From Phialocephala subalpina (taxonomy: Eukaryota; Ascomycota; Leotiomycetes; Helotiales; Mollisiaceae): 50,609 nt of DNA. The stretch is taken from the NCBI GenBank assembly GCA_900073065.1, contig FJOG01000022.1:991426-1042034 (forward strand), given 5' to 3'. Below are positions 23,880 through 32,857 of this stretch, piece by piece. The notes under the pieces are model-generated. The model was not told where the DNA came from. It worked only from the letters and a program-made list of their open reading frames with translations, and searched no databases. Positions within the stretch are counted from its first letter, which is position 1. Each line of letters begins with the position of its first letter. The position numbers were made by a program, and so were the translations under genes.

Positions 23880-24200
23880 GGTGGAAATACTCTTTCTCAA
23901 TGTCCCCCGGCTTTCTGGTACTTTGGTTTTGTTGCTTTCTTGGAACTCAGAAAATACCCTTATGTGTTCGGTATATCATGACTGTTCTGAACCTTGGATT
24001 CTTCCTGAGGAATGACCCTCCCTTTGTGGAACATTGGGCTGTCTCTTTCTTGGAACCTCAAGGATATGGCCATCTATGGCCGGTCATGACGGTGTCGAAG
24101 CTTCGAATTCTCCTTATGAATATCCCTGCCAGCTGGGTACTTTGCTGTATCGTTTTCTTGGGCCACTGCCAGTCTGCCACCTCTATGGTTGATGGTGACG
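23880..24200. repeat. Three diverged tandem units downstream of the helicase
   Basis: Each unit of about 110-125 nt carries a 'TGTCCC/GACCCTCCC' start, then 'CTTTG', then 'TTTCTTGGAAC' or 'TTTCTTGGGCC', then 'ATCATGAC' or 'GTCATGAC', then 'TTCTGAACC' or 'TCGAAGC'. The central and left copies are most alike. They probably lie in or near the 3' UTR of the helicase. Confidence 0.55.
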
Positions 24201-25086
24201 GTGAAAGACGCGTCTGGACAGTCGCGACTTGGTATATAGTCCGGTCATGTTTGCAGACGGTTTGTGTCGACGAGCGGACGGAAACATCGGAATGTCTCGT
24301 GGATGTAGTGATCAAAGAGCGAAGGATGTGAGGTTGAATATTTGAGGATCTCAATTGCGTGGGTGGAAGGAAGGTTCGATCTTGGTGGGGTTGTTGACGA
24401 GGCTGGGAAGTCGCGAAATCACGGAGTGGTTAAAATCTCGGCCCGATGATAATCCGGATAGCGACTTCAAGGAAGTCTTTGAGTGATGGATGTGCATCAA
24501 TGGAGATCTAAATGGGTCAAGAAAAGTACAGCATTGGTTCACACGATAAGTTCCTTAAGCATATCTTGATTACATCAAGTAATGGCTTGCAGAGGTATGG
24601 TGGGAGGCAAGCAGTTCCTCGAGATCCTCAGAACCCTGCGAGTACCAAAGAAAGACATGCTTCACTTTTCTTCAACTCCCTGGCCATTTCTGGGCAGATC
24701 TGCTAATGTACAAGGTCAATTACAAGAAGCTCAATGCCTCGCAGTATACTTCTAGCTACGAGTAGCACCCATATCTCCAATGCTTCAAGATGCACCCCGC
24801 CATCTGAGTCGAGCACCTACGAAAGATAGAGCCACCTAGATATTCGACCACGTTGCTCTAGTGAGCTTAGCAGATGCACTCCTCTAGAGCCAGAGGCCAG
24901 GATTGCTTCAGGAGGAAGGGTGGGTCGGAGAGGAGTTGTTTGCCAGCCGATGCTTGCAACATTCAAAAGCAAGAGCAGCCATAACCATCACGCTTGAACA
25001 AGCCAAAGGGTTTCCAGAGGATGCAGCAGATTTCCACCACCGCTTGCACCAAAGACTTGCCAAAACCCTCATTTTGCATTCCTTGT

Positions 25087-25531
25087 TTTATAAATACATG
25101 GACTCGACAACTCTTTCAAGGAACACAAGCGGCGAGCTGGAGTCATTGCTTTGCTGCTTGATATCTGCATCGTACCTGCATGTTGCTTCAAGTTTTCCCC
25201 ACCCCCCTTGGTTGTAATTGTTGTTACTTCTGAGGTTCGTGGGTCTTGCTTGCATTTCTACAGCTCGTTAACGACTCTCTTCTCGACAATGGGTGCAACC
25301 ACTTACTTCGCTGCTTCGAACCTCTTCTCCCTACAACTTCAAAAGCATTCAGCGTTTCAATCTCCCAACCTTATCCCTCTATTCATTGCAAGCTTATTGA
25401 TGATAGGTAGCTTCATGTTGTCAGAATATGCAACGGCGGAATCAGAAAATAGAAAGTTTACCTTCTGTGTGGATATGAGAACGCCACCTCCCTCTGAGTC
25501 CTCCGTCTCGTCGCTGGAGTTACGGGTGTGA
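25087..25531 (+). CDS. Possible small membrane protein
   Basis: An ATG at 25289 opens an 80-aa frame beginning 'MGATTYFAAS', with one hydrophobic helix ('LIPLFIASLLMIGSFML') and a Ser-rich C-terminus. A TATAAATA lies at 25087-25094, about 200 nt upstream, followed by a pyrimidine-rich leader. I do not recognise the protein. The frame could be chance in a repeat-rich region; only the promoter-like layout argues for it. Confidence 0.22.
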
Positions 25532-26042
25532 AGGCTGCTGAATTCACAAATGGGGATCTTGCCTTGATAGGATAATCGAGGTGGCTAGGCTAGGCTGAGA
25601 TATTGCATGCAGTAAAGCGTCATGATATTGGCCAACGATGATCCTTGCTATCTTGTAAAGCTGCCTCGTGCGCCGAGCATGGCTCACCAACAGAACTGAC
25701 TGAACCTTGGCTCGTAGGAACGTCTACGAAGGAGTGGCGTCGGCTTTGGGGAATGCCAGCTACACTATCGAGCTATCTAGGCAAGGCTAGGAGATTGAAA
25801 ATTGTGGCAGCGCCGCAGCCGTTTATGGGACAAGTCCACCACCTGCAGTCCGGACACGTTGAAATTCGCTGGGACCAAGAGCAATAGCGTTGGTGATGTT
25901 GAGGAGCGAGTTACTGATAAGTTCCAATAAACCGGTCGTCTGTCATTCAATCGGTCAGTGGATTGAAGGCTCTCTGTCAATGTGACAGGTCAGGGAATGC
26001 AGAGATTACCGGTGTAGTTGCCGAATGGATTGGTGGGATGGC

Positions 26043-26395
26043 TGCACTCTACCGCCAGCAGCAGTAGTACACACCTGGTCAAGTCAGGACGGGCAGCTGA
26101 CAGAGAGGGGGTTGGAAATGTACCATCGCCACCTCACCATCACAGGTTATCCTTTATCCCATAGAGAGTTTCGGTTGCGCTGTTCTTGTCGATAATACTA
26201 AGTGGTGGGGGGCTGTGTCCTACTGCCAGCAGCAGGAGCAACCACTTGGTGAAGTCAGCATCAGTTCGCGAAGAGGGAAGTTGGGAACCTGCCACCACCA
26301 CTACTTCCAAGCTTGCGATCGGCCAAGGCTGTTCTTTACCTCACTCAGAGTTGCAATTGAGCTGCTCTTGCTGTCGCTGGCTGGGAATGGCTCCT
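26043..26395. repeat. Two diverged tandem units of about 171 nt
   Basis: 'CCGCCAGCAGCAGTAG' at about 26051 and 'CTGCCAGCAGCAGGAG' at about 26222 head two copies. Shared blocks are 'CACCTGGTCAAGTCAG' or 'CACTTGGTGAAGTCAG', and then 'GGTTGGAAATGTACCATCGC' or 'GTTGGGAACCTGCCACCACC'. They are not coding in a shared frame. Confidence 0.55.
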
Positions 26396-26472
26396 CTTGA
26401 CTACAGAGAGGATGACCTCCTCAGCAGTAGAGCTGTGCGACGGTCAGCAAGGGTGAAGCAAGCAAAGCAGTG

Positions 26473-26707
26473 TTAGCCTACATTCTCGAAGCCACCATTG
26501 CCTCCATCAAATCCACCTCGAGCACCATTCTGAAATTCACCGCGATGACCAGCGATTTTGCCTCCCTAAGACCCGCCTCCACCACCCTGATATCCGCCTC
26601 GACCATCCTCGTGACCGCCTTGATAAGCAGTGCTGCGGACAAAGTCGAAGCCGCCGCGCTCTTGCCGCCCCGGCAGCTCTACCAGCTCCAATCGTGTTGT
26701 TACTCAT
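26473..26707 (-). pseudogene. Broken Gly/RGG-rich reading frame
   Basis: On the minus strand an ATG at 26707 starts 'MSNNTIGAGRAAG'. After a frame change the sequence reads 'GGFDFVRSTAYQGGHEDG', 'GGYQGGGGGS', a TAG at 26568-26566, then 'EFQNGARGGFDGGNGGF' to TAA at 26475-26473. The repeated Gly-Gly with aromatic residues and the RGG-like pattern look like the disordered tail of an RNA-binding protein. One stop and one frameshift make it non-functional unless spliced. No RNA-recognition domain is visible nearby. Confidence 0.35.
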
Positions 26708-27079
26708 GTTTCTCCGAGAAACAATAGGTAGCTGGTACTAGAATCATATTATTGTCAGCACGGTCACTTTCATTAGAAACCATCGTCTGAAAACTGCTGC
26801 TTCCATCGGGCGTACTTGACAGCCATCAATGTCTTGGCAGCTGTCTGTGATGATGGCTTTGTGAGGGGAGTGGGAAGTGAGAGGGAGATCGCGGAGCGCG
26901 GTGATCTCAGCTATCGTCAGACACAATTGACACCCACCGATGGGTTACACCTCTCCGATGGCGGAAAAGGTGGAGAATGGAGACAGCAGTATGTGTCCGC
27001 TCTTACGGAGTAACTTTCGTTGTCCGAGCATTTCCACTCTCCTGTCCAAACCAACACTGCTCTCGTCGGATGTGATTGA

Positions 27080-27660
27080 TAGCAGTCAAAGACTTGACAG
27101 CCGTCTGATGGTTGCTTTGTGTAGATGGCGGGGGTGGTGGTGGAAGATCTCAGAAATGCGGAGGTACAGGGAAAGAGACTGTTGTGGACTTACGAGTGCC
27201 GGGGGCAAGCACGCCGACTTTCTGGTGGTCGCCATAAAGTTAACAAAGAAGGATAACCAATGCTCGTCGAGGTTCGTAATTTATATCCCCAAGAGAGTGG
27301 CAGAACTAGACTTGGCTAGAAGGCGGTGTGCACTCTGGCATAGGCTGGGAGCTCAAGGTGTGGAGGAAGAGGAACGTGGAGGCGGAGAGGAGAGGATTAT
27401 GGTGGACTTACGTGTGCTAGGGGCAGGCCCGACGCCTATCTGGTAACAGGCATAGAGTGTCGGAAGAGGGATATCGAGTTCTCTACAGATCTGTCAGCGT
27501 CAAAACTCGAGTGATGGCCGCAGATTGGAGAAAGGGGAGGTAGAGTGGAAGAGGAGTGTAGCGGACTTACGAGCGTCAGGGGCAAGTTTGCTGTGTCTCT
27601 GCAGAGAGCCATAAGTAGGAGGAGTGTCGAGTGCTTTAATGATCTGTCAACGTTAAACCT
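27080..27660 (-). repeat. Diverged repeats with conserved splice-donor-like sites
   Basis: GTAAGTCC occurs on the minus strand in three copies (ACTTAC at 27188-27193, 27406-27411 and 27565-27570), each after a 'GGGGCA'-type block. Two copies are preceded by GACAG|ATC acceptor-like sites (27644 and 27491), defining exon-like blocks 27643-27571 (73 nt) and 27490-27412 (79 nt). Both blocks read as short peptides with 'LDTP'/'LDIP' at matching positions, but joining them meets a stop. They could be exons of a non-coding RNA or a relic of a tandemly duplicated gene. Confidence 0.45.
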
Positions 27661-27949
27661 AGCATTTATGCCTCCAGCAGCGGCAGTTGGCGTCTGGGGA
27701 CTGGTGTGCATTGTCCAGAGACAGATCGTGGGTCGTCTGCCTGGCAATGTCCAATTGGGACTGGGCCAGGAGCTTTGTGGATGATCAATGGAATATCAAA
27801 AAGGAGTATAAATACCTCTTGTAAGTACTTTGACAATTTTGTGGTGTCTTGATTGTTGCATTGATGATTTTGGGGGGACGATGGTGTTTTCACAAGAGCC
27901 TTGATCAGATCGCCCCCTCAAAGGTGACTAGCCTTAGCCCAGTCAGTCA

Positions 27950-28160
27950 ACACCTCAACTTGACGGCTGAGGCCTGGTTCTTTCACTCTCCACCTTCCCA
28001 TCTAGTGGATTACTAGCGTTGTATTGCCGTCTTCTTCCTACCACCCTAATGACAAAGAGTCCTAGGCCTGCCGGTCTGCTCCTCAAGTTGACGCCTGGTT
28101 CTTGCCCTCGCCCTCAACCGACTCTAGCGTGCTATTAGCGTTGTTCTATTGTCGATAAAA
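27950..28160. repeat. Duplicated promoter segment
   Basis: Two copies about 126 nt apart share 'CTCAACTTGACG'/'CTCAAGTTGACG', 'GCCTGGTTCTT', 'CTAGCG' and 'TAGCGTTGTATTG'/'TAGCGTTGTTCTATTG'. They lie about 330-540 nt upstream of the berberine-bridge-like gene. Confidence 0.55.
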
Positions 28161-28491
28161 CCCCACGCTCGCTCTTCGCTTCCACTTTCTTTCTTTCACA
28201 AACCAACTCTTCTTTCGTTCTTCAACCTCAACTACTCTTGCTCTGCCTTTGCCTTCTTGCCTCTCAACAACAGTCACTTGACAAACTCTTGCAAGTCTCC
28301 TCTCTGCAATCCGTTGCCCACAAAGAACTGCAATTGCCTTCCCGCTCGGTTTTCAATCTTCGTGTCCTTTCTTGGGCTTGGTCTTTGCTCGATCTACCTC
28401 AGCCGTCTTCAACGCTTCATCACGGCTAACCACAATTGCCACAGATCACCCTTCCTATTACCTTCACAACTTCGCTGCCACTCACTTCATA

Positions 28492-30435
28492 ATGGCGATC
28501 TCTCGGGTCCTAACCTGTTTGATGCTGGTATAGAGCATGGTTGTCGGTAGCTTTGGTGCTGCTGTCACATCCAATGCTCTTACCCGTCCTACCACTACCG
28601 ATTATGACCATAGCGTTGCTGCTACTGAAGTTCCCTCTGGTCCTCTCTCTCCCAACATCAACATGTGCATGACTGCTGTATGCCCTCCCCCTTCCCTGTC
28701 AAAACAGCCACTCACCTCTTTACAGTGCATTCAGCTTGAAGTAGCTTTCCTCCTCGCCGGCAAGCAGATTGTGAGCGGCATCGGTGGCACTTCAATTCTA
28801 ACTTCCAACTACTGGGCTGCTCAACAAGGCGCCTATGTTCCTGCCTGTGTCATCACCCCAGCTTCTGCCGCCGATGTTTTGGCTATCGTCAAGCAGGCTG
28901 AGACTTGGCAATGCCAGTTTTCGACCAAGTCTGGTGGACATGTAAGATATCCTCTCCTTGTCTTTCAGCTTCTCTTGTATCAAATCACAAGCCCTCTTCA
29001 AGAACTCCCCCCCTTTCCATTTTCCCTTTCATACTCCTCATTCATATTGTCATACAACTACTGGAAAATTCTCACCCCTCGCATCAAAGTAACATACTAA
29101 CTCGAAGCTCGCAGGTTCCCTTCGCCGGCGCCTCAAACATTCAAGGTGGCATCTTGATTGACCTCTCCAGCGTCAACGAGATCACTCTCTCTTCGGATAA
29201 GACCAGCGCTGTTGTTGGTAGCGGACAGAGATGGGCCAACGTCTACGCTAAGTTGAACGCTCTTGGCCTTTCAGCCCTTGGTACACACACTGCCGACGTC
29301 GGAGTTGGTGGCTCATTGCTCGGCGGTGGCATCTCTCCCCTTGCAAACCAACACGGATGGGGTTGTGACAATGTTCTTAGCTACGAAGTACATCCAATTG
29401 CCCCTGGATTTGAATACTGCTAACCTCCACTAGGTAGTCATTGGTGATCAGATCCTTACCGTCACTCCAACCTCCTACTCGGACCTTTACTTTGCCCTTC
29501 GTGGAGGTGGAAACAACTTTGGTATCGTGACTCGCTTCACAATCGCCGTCTACCCGCTTGAATTGATGTGGGGAGGTTCATATATTTATCAAATGGCCGA
29601 GTTTGCACCTGTCATCGACGTCATGACCAACTTCACCGCTCAGTCAGACTCAGATCCAAAGGGTACCATGGCCTTGGCTTTCTTTTACACCGGCTCCACC
29701 AATTCATGCAAGTCCTCGAAATCTACTTTTACATCCACTCTAACTTGATAAATAGGGATCGCTACCACCTTCCTCGATTATACTGCTCCCGTCGTCAACC
29801 CTCCGATCCTCGCGAACTTCACTGCTCCCCCGCATACTGCATCCACTATGCAGGTCCAGACCGAGGCCTCCATTACTACGAGTATCCCATCTCCATGGGG
29901 ATTTCAACAGACCTTCTGGACCTTCACTTACAAGGCCAACAACGCTCTCCCACACAATATCTGGGTCCAGTGCGAGCAGAACGTTGATGCTTTCCTTGCT
30001 CAACACCCAGTTGCAGGGTTTCAATTGGGCTGCATCTTCGTTCCAGTCATTCCAACCCTAATCAAGAACTCCAACAAGAACGGCGGAAATGCTATGGGAC
30101 TCACCACAGATTCTGCCTTGATGAGTAAGGCTTCTTCCCCTTTGCTTTGATTGTCCACTAACTTTCTAGTGTTCCTCTTGCAAATTACATGGAACAACGC
30201 AGCCGATCAACCCTACGTGTACCAATTCGCCCAAGCCTTCATTACGGAAGCCAACGCTACCGCTCACTCCATGGGTGTCAACCATCCTTATGTTCATTTG
30301 AACTACGCCCACATCTCACAAAACCCCTTCTTCGGCTATGGTCCTACGAATCTTGCCAAGCTCCGTGCTGTCAGCAAGAAGTACGATCCTCAACAGACCT
30401 TCCAGAAGCTCCAACCTGGTGGTTTCAAGCTGTGA
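28492..30435 (+). CDS. Berberine-bridge-like FAD oxidoreductase (stop codon inside signal peptide)
   Basis: This is an FAD_binding_4/BBE-type oxidase. Exons are 28492-28677, 28726-28941, 29115-29387, 29434-29707, 29756-30124 and 30170-30435. Translation from the inner ATG at 28537 gives 512 aa. The FAD domain has 'STKSGGH', whose His (119, counted from 28537) is the expected 8-alpha-histidyl FAD link. It also has 'ASNIQGGILIDL', 'VGVGGSLLGGGISPL' and 'ALRGGGNNFGIVT'. The second (cysteinyl) link position reads Thr-His-Thr, so FAD is probably bound once. The C-terminal BBE segment 'YDPQQTFQKLQPGGF' is intact. An upstream ATG (28492) starts a good signal sequence 'MAISRVLTCLMLV', but TAG (28531-28533) interrupts it before 'SMVVGSFGAAVTS'. 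Intron 4 is GC-AG (GCAAGT). The protein is either leaderless or weakly secreted from Met 28537, or the gene is newly inactivated. Confidence 0.82.
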
Positions 30436-30687
30436 GCACCTTTCATATCTCCGCGCGATCGCTTGGTCCTTCTAGGGCCTATATCAGATGGCTTATGCAT
30501 TCTTCGCGTTCGTGGGAGTTGGATGGTGGTCTCGTCGTGGGATGGGATGTGGAGTTGAGAAATGGCGTTCTTCCATGGATAGATAGACCGATGCTTCAGA
30601 TGTCAGCAATAACTGGGCGGTAAAGCAGGTGAGCGAGACACCGAATGAAGTTGATCGATATTTCAAATTTCTCCACGCTATGACTCT

Positions 30688-32412
30688 TCATTCTAGCAAT
30701 CTGGTTTGCCTTCCCTCGCACATCTCCGTCTCCCACCTCATGCAACATTTCCAATGCGCCACTCTTATTGGAGGCTGCCCTATCATCCCAAGAAAGGACC
30801 TACCATCCCAATCCCCAACATACAGTTCCAATTGCTCCAATTCAGCCCCCTGTTTCTTCGATCTCATACTCTTGAACAACGCTAGCGCCGTATCATGGTT
30901 GACTAGTGGATCAGGTTCATCGCCATCATCTTTTACCTGATGGTACTTCCGTCTCATCTCATTGTATTGTATACTGAGCGCACTATCCCAGCTAATTCCT
31001 ATGTACTGGTTGTCAGGAGAGGGGAAACGGAGCGAGACCCTCTTCAAGGTCGGAGAATCGACGAAGTCTTTGAACAGTCCACTATCCGTGGTGATATTTA
31101 CGTCGCGGGGTAGTTCGATGTCGATGCTCTCAAGTTTAGTTGCCGAAGTCAAGAACTTCGAGACCAGATCTTGGCGGAGGAACGAAGTGATATCTACCTT
31201 GTCGCCATAAGAGAAGTGAAGTAGTTCTTCAGTCAGGTTTGGTGACGCGAGGAAAGCCTCGAGAATCGAGCCGCCGACTGGGACCTCTGACGTCTTTATG
31301 GACAGCGATTGAAGGGGCTGCGATGTTCTCGTCACGAATGACAAGATCTCATCTCGATTCGCGGTATTTCGACGCCAATCCGCCAGCACCAAAGACATAT
31401 TCGTAAGCGCAGGAAGGGTCTCTCCTTTGAGCCGTGCCAAAGTGGTATTCGTTGGCAAGGTCAGGTGCAAAGTGTGAAGGTGACTCCAATCCATCACCTC
31501 CAACCAAGCTTCAAGATTTGTTCGTCCATCATCCTTTGGTCTTTCTGGATATACTTGCTTCGCTCCACGGAACCTCTCCCACCACGTGAAGTCTTTCCAC
31601 TCCCACCCTCTATATGCCCAAGCCGACCCTCCATCAGCTCGTTCATCAAGATCGTAACCATCCAGCCTGAGAACTTCGAGGGGTGGAAACTGTACCAAAG
31701 GATGGTAGGCAAAAGGGAATGCTTCGGGTGTTGACTCTCTAAAGACGCATCCCTCGTGATGACTGTAAATATCCAGTTCTCTCAAGGTTGTCGAGTTCGA
31801 GATCGCAGAGAACAAAAAGTCCATCCCTCTGTAGTCCGCGGTTGAACCCCACTCGATATCTGCTGTCAAGCTGTACAACACCGACGAATTGATGAGAGGC
31901 GAGTTGTTCGGATCGTACTTTTGATTCCAGTTTTCATACTTGAAGTACAACTTCATATTCTTCTCCTCCAAAACATTCAAGATGTTCTCGGTCACAGGCT
32001 CGTCGATCTCCCACCTCACAATCTCCAAACCTCCAAACTTCCCCAGTGCATGCTCAACAATTGGCAAGAAGCCATGCCAGTTGAAACCTCTGATGGTGAC
32101 ATCTTTCACCCAATTCCAATTGAGGTGTCCTCTCTCTGGATCTGCTCTGTCGCCAATGAGTAGGTTGAGCTGTTGTTCGCTTTCGTATGCCGTTTTGGGG
32201 TCGTAAAAATCGAGAGTTATGCTGTGATATTCAGAGGGGTCGATAGGTTCGCCCATGAGAGGTCCTTCGAAACCGCAGTCTTCGAAGATGCCGTCGATGA
32301 TTGGGTTCATGAATGAAGAGTCTGTGAATGTGGAGCAGCGGATGATTGCGCGACATGGTTGGGAGAGGAGGTAGAGGACGATTATAATTGCTGTAAGTCG
32401 GAAGGATATCAT
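30688..32412 (-). CDS. Secreted LRR-like hypothetical protein
   Basis: This is a single exon of 574 aa. Residues 1-22 form a clear signal peptide ('MISFRLTAIIIVLYLLSQPCRA'). The rest has irregular leucine-rich segments ('LRELDIYS', 'LEVLRLDGYDL', 'LHTLHLTLP', 'LTNMSLVLA', 'LQSLSIKTS', 'LKRVSLRFP') spaced 25-60 residues apart, and several N-glycosylation sequons. The pattern resembles the LRR-like region of fungal F-box family proteins ('LEVMDWSHLHTLHL'), but no F-box is present and the secretion signal is unusual for that group. It may be an extracellular or ER-lumenal protein, and no function can be assigned. Its stop lies 252 bp from the stop of the convergent oxidase. Confidence 0.78.
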   Translation of the reverse strand: MISFRLTAIIIVLYLLSQPCRAIIRCSTFTDSSFMNPIIDGIFEDCGFEGPLMGEPIDPSEYHSITLDFYDPKTAYESEQQLNLLIGDRADPERGHLNWNWVKDVTIRGFNWHGFLPIVEHALGKFGGLEIVRWEIDEPVTENILNVLEEKNMKLYFKYENWNQKYDPNNSPLINSSVLYSLTADIEWGSTADYRGMDFLFSAISNSTTLRELDIYSHHEGCVFRESTPEAFPFAYHPLVQFPPLEVLRLDGYDLDERADGGSAWAYRGWEWKDFTWWERFRGAKQVYPERPKDDGRTNLEAWLEVMDWSHLHTLHLTLPTNTTLARLKGETLPALTNMSLVLADWRRNTANRDEILSFVTRTSQPLQSLSIKTSEVPVGGSILEAFLASPNLTEELLHFSYGDKVDITSFLRQDLVSKFLTSATKLESIDIELPRDVNITTDSGLFKDFVDSPTLKRVSLRFPSPDNQYIGISWDSALSIQYNEMRRKYHQVKDDGDEPDPLVNHDTALALFKSMRSKKQGAELEQLELYVGDWDGRSFLGMIGQPPIRVAHWKCCMRWETEMCEGRQTRLLE

Positions 32413-32857
32413 TTTGGATGATTACGCACTCCTGGATTAAATTGACGAGAGTGACTCAGGGCTGGTACTGATGTATTGGAGATGTTAGCAACGTCATGCG
32501 ATGGATTGGAGATGTGGCCACAGCTGCGCCCCTTGATCTGGATGGATGCAATTAGGAGCTCGTGACTGATGCCTGATCTACTTACGTACAATCATTCGAC
32601 CTCACCGACCCTGCACTGACTTTGGCTTTGGCACTGTTCAATCGCAAAGGAAGAACGAGGAGGTGAAGGGTCGATGAGAACGTCCAAAGTACTCACGATA
32701 ACTGCTTCCCGAATACTTCAGGCTAGCATCTCTAAAATGTTAGTGGATTCAGGGGACATCTCGACTAAATTTAGCGACACCAGGCGCTGAATGTCCCGAG
32801 CTGAAAGCATATTTCACGTGTCGAGAGCTTTACTGAACAACCTGATGAACCCAGCGC
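32413..32857. other. Intergenic region
   Basis: About 445 nt lie between the NLR stop and the start of the secreted LRR-like protein, both on the minus strand. It should hold the promoter of the latter. I see no other element. Confidence 0.5.

Larger units (their letters stand above)
23670..28491. other. 4.8-kb gene-poor, repeat-rich region
   Basis: Between the helicase and the berberine-bridge-like gene I find no complete gene. The content is four clusters of decayed tandem duplications, a Gly/RGG-rich broken frame on the minus strand, and one weak 80-codon frame. Base composition is not markedly AT-rich, so any RIP here was mild or old. Confidence 0.6.

Noticed and set aside
27436..27747. 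103-aa minus-strand frame
   Set aside because: It spans two repeat units through what look like intron sequences, so it is a by-product of the duplication.
28149..28550. 133-aa plus-strand frame before the oxidase
   Set aside because: It overlaps the pyrimidine-rich leader and the signal peptide in another frame.
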